NCBI RefSeq assembly: GCF_914767665.1 | Contig: NC_059501.1 | Coordinates: 76,730,798-76,794,797 of the forward strand | Source of the DNA: Harmonia axyridis | Taxonomy: Eukaryota; Arthropoda; Insecta; Coleoptera; Coccinellidae | Reading direction: 5' to 3' | Length of the DNA stretch: 64,000 nt | Shown here: positions 38,301 to 45,787 of the stretch, piece after piece | Position numbering within the stretch: the stretch's first letter is position 1 | Layout: the number at the start of each line of letters is the position of its first letter | The notes under the pieces: generated by a model | What the model was told of the DNA's origin: nothing | The model's database searches: none | The model's input: the letters and a program-made list of their open reading frames with translations, nothing else | Program-made: the position numbers and the translations under genes

Positions 38301-41300
38301 GTCCGATCTATTTGCATCAAATTTCCCGGTGAGCGATTGATGATTTTAAATTTGAATCTAAGGGAGGCGAGAGTAGCAAAATGGTCCGTGAGGGCCGCCC
38401 GTACAACTAGGGGTTTTATAGTGACACAGTCATTGATGTATCTTGCCCTTCGAATAAAAATATGATCCAATATGCTTTTGGAAGTTTCCGTTTCTCTTGT
38501 TATTTCATTGATGTAAGAAATATAACCATTTTCACTTAACATGTTATGATAATTTGTGACATCCAATGATGAATTATCCAGCAAATTGAAATTAATATCT
38601 CCCAGGAATATCTCAAGTGGATTCCTTTTCAAAGTTTTCATATATTCATGAACATCTCTAATGTAAAGCAATGCATCAGTGGAGGGTGGCCTATATGATG
38701 CCGTGATTCCTATACTGAGTTTTTCTATCCTGAGCAATACCCTACATAACACTGTTTCAGTCAAGGAATAATTGATCACCTGCGCAGTGAACACATCGCG
38801 AATATAGACAATCAAACCATCATTTTTATTGAATCTTGACTCATTGTAAAATATATTAAAGTGAGGAATTCTGAACCGACTCACCTCCTCCACATTCCAA
38901 GTTTCAGACAATACAACAACTCCGACTCTATCATCTACAGATTCAAGGTATACAAGAAACTCTTCAAAATTTTTGCGAACACTTCGAATATTTAGATGTA
39001 AAATAGTTAAATCATCTATCCTTACCTCCCTAAAAGCCTCTTCAAAACCGTCCACAACCTCTGTTTCAATCATCTCATCCAAATTACCTAGAAAGTCCAG
39101 CATCTCTAATGCAGAATTTAACTAATACTCTCTCCGTTCAGCGAGCCGACCTCATAAAATTATTCTTAAACCACGAAAAAAAAAACCCTTATAATCTATT
39201 GAGAAAAATCTTTGAACCATATATAAAAATTATGAAATTATTCTCCATCAAAGTGACAAGTTATCTAAATCATTTACACTAAAAATTGGTTTGAAATCTT
39301 TGTTCTTTCTCACAAAAATAATTCCGTTCTGGGACCAAACACTTTTGATATTTGTACGTTTTATTGCTTCTTCCATTAATTTTCGCCGAGTTGACGATAG
39401 ATCTTCCCTAACTACCAGTCCAGTGCCTTTGAGAAGTTTTTTGTTTTGATAAATTTTATGTTTTGTCTGAAGTTCCCTCAATCTAAGGAATATTACTCTC
39501 CGATTTTTATCATTCGGTTTTCCAATTCTGTGACACTCTTGTACATCGCTTTCCTTGAGGTCGATGTTCATTTTAGAATTGAGAAAGCTCACTAGTGAAC
39601 TTATCGTGCTTTCCTTGGTAGTATCCGGATAATTGAAAATTCTGAGATTGCACTTACGTGTATTCTGATCAAGCTGCTCAATGGTCCTCTTTAGTTCTTC
39701 ATTTTCTTTCCTCAAATTTTTCAGTTCAGTTTCCATATTAATCATTTTGGATTTATGTCTGTCTTCAAGATCCATCAGCTGGTTTTCAAACAATAACAAT
39801 TTCTTATCTACTTCTTTCGATATTCCATCTGTCACCTTATCTACAATCGTCCTGATAAAGTCTGGATCCACCCACAATTGTCGTAATGAAGAGTTAACTA
39901 TAGACTTCAAATCGTCCGTTTGTTGTTTTGGAGGCATTTTCAGATAATACAAGTAGCACACTATATGCAAAAAAAACAACTTAACCCAGAGTTTTCGAGA
40001 TTTGAAATTGTCAGGGTTCTGTATCAATTCAATATTCGAGAGCTCGCTGAAAAACACATCTACATGTATCGATGCATGTGATAGAATGCATGCGGATCTT
40101 CTATTGTCCACTAATAAGTAGAAGTGGTATGCTATGTAATTGTTGTTTTTAAGTGTTCTGAATATTCTGTTTCCTGAAATATTGCGTTATTGGGATGCTT
40201 TACGAATACTGAGTCTTTATTTTCTTCGAAGGTCTGTAAAATCCTATTTCTCTGTAGATGATTTCTTCTTTGTATGCTTCGTTCGGGCCTTTGGTAACCA
40301 ATACCATTCTCCTATATTTGTTGATAAGCTATTAACTTAGTTAACTATAATTATAATTAATGACATCTGAACCTTACACACTTTGAATCTGTCATTGTGT
40401 ATAGCCATTTTAAATCTATTGCCGCAACAATTGTTGAATGTAAAACAAACACTCATTCGAAGATGTCATTTGTGCATTCAACAGAACGGTGGACATTTCG
40501 AACACCTTCTTTAAAAATTATTATGTTATTTTGTTTTGTTCTAAATTGTTACTTCTAAAAAATATTTAATTTAAAATTATTACAAATTTGTTTCTACATG
40601 TTTTAGAGATTACAAAAATATGGATTTGGCTTTAAATGCGTTTTTCTCTGAAACGGTTGCCCCTAGCAACTTAAATGATTTATACCTTTTTTAACTAGAA
40701 AAGTCAGGGGAATCTATTTTTTTAGTCCAGAATGACGTACAGGGTAGCACAGAAAAGTTGCTACGGTTTAAAGGGGACGAAATGATTGCCAGTGGCGCCC
40801 TCTAGAAAATACAACCAAATCGACCACAAATTTGAATTTCTCACCTCAAAAAAACCCTATGTACCAACTTTCATGCAATTATTTGGAATCAGTCGAAAGA
40901 TATTTAAGAAAACGCGAATTATTTTTTCAACTTTAACACCCTGTATATCGGAAACGAAGCATTACCGGACCCATGTTCATAGGAACTTTTTTGCTTAAAA
41001 TGATGTGATCTATCACCCGTTTCAGTTTGTCGGAAATAAATCAGAACACCCTGTATTGTATAGCTAAGACTTGCGTAAAGAACCAACAGATATACTTGTT
41101 AAACATTTTTCAAGATCGAGAACATAGAATAGTGGAAGATTCTAATATGATGTCTACCTTTATCTCTCATTTCAGCCTTGGCATGTTTTCGATGTCTAAA
41201 TAATGAATCCACTCTTTTCCATTTTCCAGGAAATCTTTCTGCTACAGACGTCTCAGTTATTTATCGTCAAAATTTCAGTTGCACGTTCTTCTGAACGAAC

Positions 41301-43400
41301 TTAGAGAATTGGCATCGCAAAAGGCGGTTCCACACAGGGACTTCTACAACATAAGAAAGGTGGACACTCACATTCACGCAGCATCCTGCATGAATCAGAA
41401 GCATCTCCTCCGATTCATCAAGAAAACCCTGAAGAACCACGCCGATGAAGTAGTGACCAACACAGCCGGAAAATCGATGACGTTGAAGCAAGTTTTCCAG
41501 GTGAATAATCAATTATTTAGTCATATATTTCATTACTTCGGTTATAAAATATACTTGACTCGATTCCACTGTATATTTTGATATATTCTCTGTACAACTT
41601 GGAGACCACTGAACTTTTTCAATGGAAAACTTGGTACACTACAATTTTATTGAATCAAGATTTCACCTGAAGTTTTCTAATTTCTTAAATTGATGCGTAT
41701 CGGGGTGCTGCAAGGGTCAGTGAAAGGACAGTTGTAATTGTTTCGTAATATATAATATACTCGAATAATATTTTTTTTACAGTCGATGAATCTGACAACC
41801 TACGATCTGACAGTTGACATGTTGGACGTCCACGCAGATCGTAACACGTTCCACAGATTCGACAAGTTCAACGCCAAGTACAACCCCATAGGGGAGAGCA
41901 GACTTAGAGAGGTCTTTTTGAAGACCGACAACTACATCAATGGAAAATACTTCGCAAGGATTATCAAAGAGGTTGCCAGCGATTTGGAAGAATCCAAATA
42001 CCAAAACGCAGAGTTGAGATTGAGTATTTACGGTAAAAATAAGGGAGAGTGGGATACATTGGCGAAATGGGCCATAGAATCGAACGTTTACTCAGACAAT
42101 GTGAGGTGGCTGATCCAAGTTCCGAGATTGTTGTAAGTATTGTTTTATTTCCCCGTAATATAACTCTATAATTTATATATTTCTTTGAGTAAGAAAGATT
42201 GTGTTCAATTGGTTTCGATATAAAAATTTTCTAATCAAAGGTTTTCCACTAAAATGTTTCATTTTGATTGAATTTAGTGTGAGTATTCAGTAGTTAAAGG
42301 TACCATTGAAATTTCAGTTATTACGTACTTCACTGAAGATGCTCAAAACCGAAAATAACGTACTATATGATGCTGATTTTTCAGGAGTTCAGGTGGCAGG
42401 CTTGACGGCAGAGATATTTTTCTTTTAATTCTCCCATAAATTTTTGATGGTTGCATGTGTTCTTTGTTTTATCTCAATATTTTTTATCTAAGTCTCTCAT
42501 CGATATACTATAGTCATCCTTCTTTACAGCGATATCTTCAAACTGAACAAAATCCTAGACAACTTCCAAGAGATTCTGGACAACATCTTCACCCCATTGC
42601 TGGAAGTAACAGCCAAACCTAGCTCTCATCCAGAGCTACACCTCTTCCTTCAGTACGTCATCGGCTTTGACTGCGTAGACGACGAGAGCAAACCCGAGAA
42701 TCCAGTCTTCGACTCAAACGCCCAACAGCCATCAGACTGGAATGAAGACGAGAATCCAAACTACGCCTACTACCTCTACTATCTATTCGCCAACCTATGT
42801 ACCTTGAATCACCTCAGGGCGCAGAAAGGTCTGCATCCCCTGAATTTAAGACCTCATTGTGGAGAGGCTGGACCCATCCAGCATCTCATCTGCGGTTACA
42901 TGCTCTCTGAGAACATCTCTCACGGGTTGCTGCTAAGGAAGGTGCCGGTATTGCAATACCTGTATTATTTGGCGCAAATTGGTATCGCTATGAGTCCTCT
43001 ATCCAACAACAGTTTGTTCTTGAACTACCACAGGAACCCCCTTCCTGAATACCTGGCTAGGGGTTTGGTGGTGTCTTTATCAACTGATGATCCTCTCCAG
43101 TTCCACTTCACCAAAGAACCCTTGATGGAGGAGTATAGTATTGCTGCACAAGTGTGGAAACTTTCCAGCTGTGATATGTGCGAATTGGCGAGGAACAGTG
43201 TTCTGATGTCCGGATTTCCACATAGAGTCAAGAAGTTCTGGCTAGGGCCTAACTACACCAGGGAAGGCGTAGCTGGCAACGACATCTCTCGTACCAACGT
43301 ACCAGACATCAGAGTCGCTTTTAGGTATGAGACCCTGACTGATGAGCTTTCCACCATCTTCAAATCTGTCATGCAACAGAATTTGAACGCAAGCGCATGA
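11337..43400 (+). CDS. AMPD: AMP deaminase
   Basis: Converts AMP to IMP plus ammonia in the purine nucleotide cycle, as a zinc-dependent cytosolic enzyme (family knowledge). Coding exons: alternative first exons (11337-11370, 14916-15021, candidate 25683-25821) plus 29041-29191, 33012-33147, 33644-33809, 34135-34236, 34683-34896, 41230-41500, 41783-42132 and 42530-43400. All junctions are GT-AG and in phase. With the 14916 start the protein has 788 residues, within the family range. Zinc-binding THIHAA is at about 338-343 (His339, His341), RPHCGEAGP at 606-614 and the signature SLSTDDP at 681-687; all are intact. The N-terminal part is variable, the C-terminal two thirds closely match animal AMP deaminases. 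The gene is expanded by transposons in introns of up to 6.3 kb and is convergent with the NRF-6-like gene. Confidence 0.96.
11463..11546. repeat. Near-perfect 84-nt hairpin
   Basis: Two 40-nt arms (11463-11502 and 11507-11546) match at 38 of 40 positions around a 4-base loop GATT. It lies 93 bp downstream of the splice donor of exon a. The tiny loop is more like a palindromic MITE than a microRNA precursor. Confidence 0.8.
12363..12694. mobile_element. MITE with CCAGAGGCGTACGA ends
   Basis: A 332-bp unit bounded by inverted ends of about 60 bp that start CCAGAGGCGTACGA and contain GGAATTGCAATT. It has no coding capacity. A target-site duplication is not clear, so the transposase superfamily is unknown. 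Confidence 0.75.
12695..14915 (+). other. Intronic / promoter-side sequence before exon b
   Basis: AT-rich with no gene seen. The last 200 bp before 14916 are less AT-rich and include ATCTCAGTTCCC near 14780, an arthropod initiator-like match. No TATA box is obvious. This stretch may hold the promoter for exon b. Confidence 0.4.
14916..15021 (+). CDS. AMPD: AMP deaminase alternative first exon b
   Basis: Encodes 35 residues beginning MEKVQLPFIEKKPTISFYN, then one base and the donor G|GTGAGT. It joins to 29041 through a Gly codon and gives the 788-residue form. The frame is closed by an in-frame TGA at 14844-14846. Good coding composition and donor make this the best-supported start. Confidence 0.8.
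15296..16010. repeat. Degenerate tandem array, monomer about 160-195 bp
   Basis: The unit containing CTTTTTCTGGATCATTCATT and ATCCAAATTATAATT recurs at about 15590, 15785 and 15947, with earlier, more diverged units from 15296. Interspersed segments repeat GTTGGTTTGAA...GAACAAAGGAA. It is intronic, with no coding potential. Confidence 0.75.
16011..17239 (+). other. AMP deaminase intron, AT-rich
   Basis: One copy of the dispersed GGAGNTTTNGAGCGC repeat at about 16508-16570. A small open frame at 16766-17017 has no family features. Nothing else seen. Confidence 0.5.
17240..17400 (-). mobile_element. Mariner-like transposase fragment
   Basis: Read on the minus strand, it gives QPP, a stop, then SPDITPIDIFLFPKHKLTPRG, which matches the third catalytic Asp block (PPYSPDLAPxDFFLFPxLK) of mariner-type transposases. 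A single stop interrupts it, and it lacks the other domains. Confidence 0.6.
17401..19239 (+). other. AMP deaminase intron, no gene seen
   Basis: AT-rich sequence with several short open frames lacking family features. A less AT-rich patch at 18485-18655 contains TGACGTAA-like and CCAAT-like words, but no exon with the right phase follows it. Confidence 0.4.
19240..19375 (-). mobile_element. IS630/mariner-superfamily transposase fragment
   Basis: The minus strand reads WPARSPDLTPLE then a stop, the third-Asp block typical of IS630-like insect transposases (NWPPRSPDLTPLDFFLWG). The rest is degraded. Confidence 0.55.
19600..20240 (-). mobile_element. IS630/mariner-superfamily transposase relic
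   Basis: On the minus strand, WPSKSYDLTLF (about 19715-19750) is followed by WSHLKDKVYENVSQTIQDL and an acidic helix, the C-terminal part of an IS630-like transposase. At 19798-19860 a terminal-repeat-like stretch (GCGGGCTATTCAAAATGAAA) interrupts it, and the same motif recurs near 22540. The N-terminal part beyond 19870 is too decayed to read. Confidence 0.6.
20757..21648. mobile_element. Foldback element with about 300-bp inverted arms
   Basis: Arms 20757-21058 and about 21320-21648 are inverted copies at roughly 80 percent identity by eye, including CTAGAAAAAAATGAATGGCA and AATGAAAAGTTCTCATAACT. The 260-bp centre carries, on the minus strand near 21120-21160, WPPRCPDLTPLDF, the third-Asp block of an IS630-like transposase, showing its source. 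Confidence 0.75.
21988..22350 (-). pseudogene. pogo/Tigger-like transposase N-terminal fragment
   Basis: The minus strand reads DEGFEVTALAKKYGVAKSTL and then, after SRSVNINNIMKK, VGPGNIETLRSSECPRIIKA. This matches the CENP-B-type helix-turn-helix of pogo/Tigger and jerky-like transposases (LAxKYGVGKSTVxxI; TLRKSEYxxxEKALYxWF). It stays open for 114 codons but lacks the DDE domain, and the sequence after FLNKEKK is not recognisable. A domesticated gene is unlikely because no flanking exon is seen. Confidence 0.6.
22893..24194 (-). mobile_element. Mariner element, cecropia/mori-like, full length
   Basis: 1.3 kb bounded by TTAGGCGTAGAACTTTGC on the left and the inverse of TAGGTGTACAACTTC on the right, the same ends as the copy at 1802-3032. 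Oriented opposite to AMP deaminase and lying in its intron. Confidence 0.85.
22970..23970 (-). pseudogene. Broken mariner transposase (cecropia/mori-like)
   Basis: Largest intact pieces are 23274-23660 (MIQKQGNWVPYEL ... TGDEEWVHYDNPKCRKSW ... KVMLSILWDQL) and 23126-23344 (LMRLSRAMQDKLPQYNERHD ... LQNDNA ... KTYLETLKCEVLP). The first two catalytic Asp positions are kept. The third block is lost to a frameshift after EVLP. Further stops lie upstream. Confidence 0.85.
24199..24990 (-). mobile_element. Mariner relic, mellifera-type, internally deleted
   Basis: On the minus strand, the 5' end (GTTTTATCAATACACGAAA, 24805) and terminal-repeat sequence AAGCTTGGTAGGTACG (24931) are joined by deletion to ILFIDYLNEDKTINIEYN and LLDRLGAEMKKYH (24380-24510). 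A C-terminal SIEEVIAWLKPISIAKM follows near 24220. It matches the mellifera-group transposase but with most of the middle missing. Confidence 0.7.
25683..25821 (+). CDS. AMPD: Candidate AMP deaminase alternative first exon c
   Basis: ATG 25683 (or 25698, same frame) opens 46 codons plus one base ending at the donor A|GTGAGTATG. Joining to 29041, 3.2 kb away, completes a Ser codon and keeps the frame. The peptide starts MCAQRMPRKYKFSFDNN and becomes strongly acidic (DDDIQEAIDEYIKDNEKSN). Phase, donor strength and composition fit, and it is the nearest upstream candidate. It could instead be a chance frame or a transposon fragment. Confidence 0.45.
26290..26610 (-). mobile_element. Mariner relic, mellifera-type, 5' part
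   Basis: Shares GAGTTTTATCAACATACGAAA and GGCTTGGTACTAACAATGAAAA with the terminal region of the other mellifera-type relics. It is heavily decayed and the coding region is missing. Confidence 0.55.
26611..27940 (+). other. AMP deaminase intron, no gene seen
   Basis: AT-rich, without repeats I can delimit or exons with the required phase. Confidence 0.5.
27941..28374. repeat. Perfect tandem duplication, 2 x 217 bp
   Basis: 27941-28157 and 28158-28374 are identical at every position by direct reading. The unit is AT-rich and non-coding, contains GATACGTCAGGCCAATAATA, and starts ATCACATAAC. Confidence 0.95.
28497..28902. repeat. Dispersed hairpin repeat, copy B
   Basis: Nearly identical to copy A at 8333-8741. 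It ends 138 bp before the first common AMP deaminase exon, and its head folds as a long hairpin. No coding potential is recognised. Confidence 0.8.
29041..29191 (+). CDS. AMPD: AMP deaminase common exon 2
   Basis: Acceptor TTTTTTTACAG, donor AA|GTGAGT. Encodes NESPSFNHTPQFGQNE then YEVPQFPIEQIEKKLAIQ. The latter is a conserved block of animal AMP deaminases. It begins with two bases of a split codon, which fixes the phase that any first exon must have. Confidence 0.9.
29235..30800. mobile_element. Foldback element with about 700-bp arms
   Basis: Left arm 29235-29933 and right arm 30111-30800 are inverted copies with few differences (for example TGTACAGTGCATCCCATTTT at the outer ends, and AACTGTTCAAATT next to the loop). 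The 178-bp loop reads on the minus strand SLEEIRASSKAVFQDLQNRP and LCIREKW, which resembles the C-terminal helix of an IS630-like transposase. It therefore looks like an inverted duplication of the 3' end of such an element. It lies in AMP deaminase intron 2. Confidence 0.88.
30801..33011 (+). other. Rest of AMP deaminase intron 2
   Basis: AT-rich with scattered short open frames. At 32371-32410 a GCACTTGGATGGGT motif resembles the 5S rRNA 3' box, but the rest of a 5S gene is absent. No exon or clear element seen. Confidence 0.5.
33012..33147 (+). CDS. AMPD: AMP deaminase exon 3
   Basis: Acceptor GCTATTTTCAG, donor GGG|GTGAGT, ends in phase 0. Encodes EHDFVPHFQRVSISGEDTSG, highly conserved in the family. 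Confidence 0.95.
33644..33809 (+). CDS. AMPD: AMP deaminase exon 4
   Basis: Acceptor CCCTTCAAG, donor G|GTAAAT. Encodes VPLEDLERASKMLVESLRIR and a linker ending KHGDKQTIE. Confidence 0.95.
34135..34236 (+). CDS. AMPD: AMP deaminase exon 5 (possible cassette exon)
   Basis: 102 bp, phase 1 on both sides, so skipping keeps the frame. Acceptor CCTTTTAAG, donor G|GTAAAG. Encodes WALVSPESWFDEDQVYSSRK and further acidic residues in the variable N-terminal region. Confidence 0.8.
34683..34896 (+). CDS. AMPD: AMP deaminase exon 6
   Basis: Acceptor CATTTTGCAG, donor CT|GTAAGT. Encodes GIHPPEHHPWKAQDVPDTDH, VFKSNRGVFEIF and DMNVMCSMIADGPL; the last is the family block before the catalytic domain. Confidence 0.96.
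34897..35575 (+). other. AMP deaminase intron 6, left part
   Basis: No gene or delimited repeat seen. The DNA at 35040-35560 is less AT-rich than average and may be an old insertion. Confidence 0.4.
35576..35760 (+). repeat. Inverted repeat arm left of the LINE
   Basis: Begins TACAGGGTGATCTGATTTG and matches the reverse complement of 40890-41058 at about 90 percent by eye, including ATCATTTTAAGCAAAAAAGT and ATTCGCGTTTTCTT. It ends near where the LINE 3' tail begins. Confidence 0.8.
36101..39103 (-). CDS. LINE ORF2: AP endonuclease and reverse transcriptase
   Basis: 1000 residues without a stop. Endonuclease motifs in order: LHLNIRSVRKN near 35, LSETW near 66, ASYRPP near 135, FLGDINFNLLD near 168, SILDHIF near 209 and DHFATL near 240. 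Reverse transcriptase motifs: VPVFKSGNHDNPSNYRPISL near 500, FLDLAKAFDTISHERLL near 618, SGVPQGTVLGPLLFLIYFND near 670 and the catalytic YADDTA near 704. The C-terminus ends in a phenylalanine run encoded by a homopolymer, which may mark a late frame change. It nicks the target DNA and copies the element RNA (family knowledge). All catalytic blocks are intact, so a recent insertion is likely. Confidence 0.93.
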   Translation of the reverse strand: MLDFLGNLDEMIETEVVDGFEEAFREVRIDDLTILHLNIRSVRKNFEEFLVYLESVDDRVGVVVLSETWNVEEVSRFRIPHFNIFYNESRFNKNDGLIVYIRDVFTAQVINYSLTETVLCRVLLRIEKLSIGITASYRPPSTDALLYIRDVHEYMKTLKRNPLEIFLGDINFNLLDNSSLDVTNYHNMLSENGYISYINEITRETETSKSILDHIFIRRARYINDCVTIKPLVVRAALTDHFATLASLRFKFKIINRSPGNLMQIDRTDFDKLSQYLNEEGWEDVLKARDVQSSYNIFIDKVQGLLQRCSVRKTVHRKFVKLKPWITRGLIESINKRDRLKKNLTKNFSIELKNEYCQYRNKLNKLIRITKNDYYMLQIKNAGNNYKKIWKTINCATNNKSDKSSSSKISLRDENGVSITDDRENAAIFNNFFARVGTNIAEKIKTVKPDACKRIKTNKIIRESVFLSPVTENEIIEEISSLKNDAATGPDKLQAKLLKRIHMFITKPLCHIINLTFTSGSLPLQWKESIIVPVFKSGNHDNPSNYRPISLINNFAKIFEKCFKRRLLSFYDQHHVISGKQFGFKKGVSTMDAALDLVGRIVTSLDESKKCMTVFLDLAKAFDTISHERLLTKLSNTGVRGIAYDLLKDYLRDRSQCVRVGNSLSDSTTVMSGVPQGTVLGPLLFLIYFNDVFEMNNISDKIISYADDTAIVFVGDSWDALYRTAESCLFDLYEWLSFNSMSLNFCKTKFITFSITIDGQPDSDLLVVHNDECTLQSCACPSISRVDEIKYLGIMVDKYLRWEAQSAMLMKRLRLLQHKFYVLRDIFNTKTLLLLYNSLVESVLRYCVIVWGGLTKNAGKGLQISQNSLIKIMFRKDLLHPTDELYYESGIMNVRTLYIYQTLVYMFSQDHPLIELERRYVTRAVDNESLEIRLFRKSCSQRFIFYIGPKYYNRIPLNVRKIKNRKTFSRELRKLLFENRIRFVNLIYFILFFFFFFWNP
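39248..39937 (-). CDS. LINE ORF1: coiled-coil nucleic-acid-binding protein
   Basis: 229 residues from MPPKQQTDDLKSIVNSSLRQ; the frame extends 58 codons upstream, but this Met has a cleaner N-terminus. A coiled coil (LEDRHKSKMINMETELKNLR and following, about residues 80-120) precedes a compact domain with RKCNLRIFNYP and VQECHRIGKPNDKNRRVIF, like the ORF1 RRM/CTD of L1-type and related LINEs. It binds element RNA in a trimer in related elements (family knowledge). Intact. Confidence 0.85.
   Translation of the reverse strand: MPPKQQTDDLKSIVNSSLRQLWVDPDFIRTIVDKVTDGISKEVDKKLLLFENQLMDLEDRHKSKMINMETELKNLRKENEELKRTIEQLDQNTRKCNLRIFNYPDTTKESTISSLVSFLNSKMNIDLKESDVQECHRIGKPNDKNRRVIFLRLRELQTKHKIYQNKKLLKGTGLVVREDLSSTRRKLMEEAIKRTNIKSVWSQNGIIFVRKNKDFKPIFSVNDLDNLSL
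40735..41058 (-). repeat. Inverted repeat arm right of the LINE
   Basis: The outer 170 bp are the inverse of 35576-35760, and a further 150 bp extend inward to a second CAGGGTAGCACAGAAAAGTT. Together with the left arm it brackets the LINE. Either the LINE jumped into a foldback element or two copies landed separately. Confidence 0.75.
41230..41500 (+). CDS. AMPD: AMP deaminase exon 7 (zinc-binding)
   Basis: Acceptor CATTTTCCAG, donor CAG|GTGAAT. Encodes KSFCYRRLSYLSSKFQLHVL and then VDTHIHAASCMNQKHLLRFI, which carries the two N-terminal zinc-ligand histidines. Confidence 0.97.
41783..42132 (+). CDS. AMPD: AMP deaminase exon 8
   Basis: Acceptor TTTTTTTTACAG, donor TT|GTAAGT. Encodes LTVDMLDVHADRNTFHRFDK, FNAKYNPIGESRLREVFLKT and WLIQVPRL, all conserved in the catalytic barrel. 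Confidence 0.97.
42530..43400 (+). CDS. AMPD: AMP deaminase exon 9 (terminal, active site)
   Basis: Acceptor TTCTTTACAG; the stop TGA is at 43398-43400. Contains ASHPELHLFLQ-like, LRPHCGEAGP, APVLQYLYYLAQ-like, SLSTDDPLQFHFTKEP and NDISRTNVPDIRVAFRYETL blocks. The exon is markedly more GC-rich than its surroundings. The C-terminus ends NLNASA. Confidence 0.97.
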
Positions 43401-43850
43401 ATGACTTGCCTCTATGGGTCTTGGACGCGGAGGAATATTTGTATTTTCGAATTTATTTTAATACCATACATATAGGATTTACATTTTTCCGCTCAATTTT
43501 TGAGGTTATATAAAGTGTATTCAATTTTCCTCTAATCGAGAATGTTATTCTTTACTGATTCGTTCGATTTTTTTTATAATTTTTATGAAATATTTTTAGT
43601 TGGATTATGATTATATCCAAAAATCCAAGAATGAAGTGCTCACTTCACCTCGTATTTACCTAAGTAAAAATTAATAGTTTTTCAAAAACTGAGCAGATTA
43701 GATTACGTATATAGAAGTATATAAACCGTTATTCAGTAACTGAAGTATATTTACCCTACCATGTGATTGAAATTAGTTATTATTTCAGTTCACTGACGTG
43801 ATAGTTAACTGATTAGCGTATTGAAATGTGCCTAATATTTTGTTATAATC

Positions 43851-43856
43851 AATAAA
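43851..43856 (+). terminator. Polyadenylation signal of AMP deaminase
   Basis: AATAAA 450 bp after the stop codon, the first canonical signal on this strand downstream of exon 9. Confidence 0.6.
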
Positions 43857-44480
43857 TGGTTTAAAACTATAAATTCTTGTTCATTCCTTCCAATCCATAT
43901 CAGAATATCAAGATGTGTCGATTCTAGCCTTCTGACTGAAATCATTACAAAAATCCAAACTAAGAACCTCTACTTACGTGTACAAGGTGGGTATGTACGA
44001 TGTTTTAGCACTATAACTTTTAAATCATAAGAGGGCCGCCGCCAGGACCGGCATAGCGGACATTTGCTGAAATTGCAGGGGCGTAAAGTCAGTTATTACT
44101 GAAACAAGACATTTTTTTGACACCAAATATTTTCTTAGTGACAATCCCACTATTTTTGTAAATTGAGAATTGCCAAGTGCCAATTTCATTGAAATCGCAC
44201 AGGCATAGGTGCCCCCAACCAAAATTTTGAGTTTTTAGCTATAGCCCCCAAGAACTGCGTCGTCTTTTTACTAAAGAGCTTGATACTTCCAAATAATTCA
44301 GGACGATTTTTGATGAAATCGACAAAACATCCTTTAATAAATTGGAAAAGGTGATTTTAAGGTCAAAAATACGATCTCATATGAAAATGAAAAGATGCCT
44401 GAGAGCAATAACAGAGGCTCCTTCAAAGAAAATTCAAGAACCCACAGTTCGAAAGCGAATAATGTAGCTCACATTTACGG
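43857..44480. other. Intergenic, convergent gene ends
   Basis: No gene seen. A GC-richer patch (GAGGGCCGCCGCCAGGACC, 44030) resembles a dispersed repeat, but I could not delimit it. Confidence 0.4.
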
Positions 44481-45330
44481 GGTGTCCCGTAAAGACCACG
44501 TCAAACCGAGGGAGAATGTAGATCAAAGGATAACCCACCTGCTATGACAAAATTCCCATTATAAAAGCCTTACCGTTTTCGAGATATTTTTTTTTTTTTT
44601 GGAAAACAATGAGTTTTTGCCCCTTTCAATAGTTTTTTCCTTACGGTTGGTACAATTTTATACCTTTTTGGTTAATTTATTCAGTAAAATATTGCTGAAG
44701 AATGATTTCAACGTTTACATTAAAAACATCCTCCGAACATTTTAAAGGGGGGCTATCAGAAATATTCTTATTGGAAATTTTGATAGTGGATTATTTTGTT
44801 CATGAAGTTTAGCCAATCGTAGTGGAACCGAAATGTACCTAGCTACTGCTGCACATTACACCAATAAATTGACTATTTTATAGTGATTTCAAAAAGGTCA
44901 TTTGGTATTCAAAGAAAAAAGATATGGCTGTTTTTATCCAAATGGGTACGTTTCTGACAAAATCAAGTTTGCCAATTCTGTTAAGTTATCTTCTATGTTG
45001 CATTACTCAGTGAACAATGGCAATTGTTAACGTGCAAAAATATTACTCGCATAATTATTCACCTCAACGAAATTCAATTTCGCGAAAACATCATGCAGAT
45101 CCAGATTTTTTAATAAGATCATTTGGAGCGACGAGTCTTTCTGTACCAAGGATGGGTACATGAAGACCTAAATCCTCTGGACTTTTAATATTGGGGCTGC
45201 CTAAAAGACAAAGTATACGCAACAACCATACGTGATGAAGCCGAATTGCGGATGCGTTCTCTCAATTCGGCTCCATGTAAAATATTTCAGATTTCCATGA
45301 AATATAGGTAAAGGTAACTGATTGTAATAG
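44480..45330 (+). mobile_element. IS630-like element, internally deleted relic
   Basis: Starts with ACGGGGTGTCCCGTAAAGAC, a terminal-repeat-like end. Near 45115, IIWSDESFCTKDGYMKT (second-Asp region) runs almost directly into PLDF, a stop, then YWGCLKDKVYATTIRDEAEL near 45190 (third-Asp region and C-terminus). The block between them has been deleted. Two stops remain. Confidence 0.65.
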
Positions 45331-45781
45331 GGGACAGGGTCGTGGATTTCATCAATATATTAAGACGATGAAAAATCGATTCCAAAGAAAATTAAACACT
45401 AATTGATGGCTGAATAATATTGTCCAAAGAAATTAAATATTAAGACATTATACCTACGAAAGTTATAATCGCCTAGAAGAATTTTGTTGTTTGTGAAGCC
45501 CTTTAAGGTCAACAAATGTCCTTGCATATCTTTAAATCCCAATAATTTACAAAGACACCTGAATGATACCTCTAAAACCATCCATGGCTAAATGAATGTT
45601 TGTATTTCTTAAGTGGCTACTAATAGGAGGACGAATTACCTAAAACAAATTCAAAGTCACTGAACCCTGATGAATTAATCTTCATATTACTTCCTGCATT
45701 GGAGAATATATTAACATTCAAAATCCGTGTCAAAGAGGAAGTAGCCGAAATAAAACAAATTCATACATAATCTTATAATAA

Positions 45782-45787
45782 TTTATT
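45782..45787 (-). terminator. Polyadenylation signal of the NRF-6-like gene
   Basis: AATAAA on the minus strand about 280 bp past the stop codon at 46069-46071. Confidence 0.5.

Larger units (their letters stand above)
35800..40140 (-). mobile_element. Full-length non-LTR retrotransposon (LINE) with two intact ORFs
   Basis: ORF1 (39248-39937) is followed after 144 bp by ORF2 (36101-39103), then a 3' region ending in AAATTGA-type repeats near 35810-35840. ORF2 has an AP endonuclease and a reverse transcriptase but no RNase H domain, placing it near the CR1/L2/Daphne group (my inference). Lying antisense in AMP deaminase intron 6, it accounts for most of that 6.3-kb intron. The exact 5' end and target-site duplication were not resolved. 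Confidence 0.9.
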
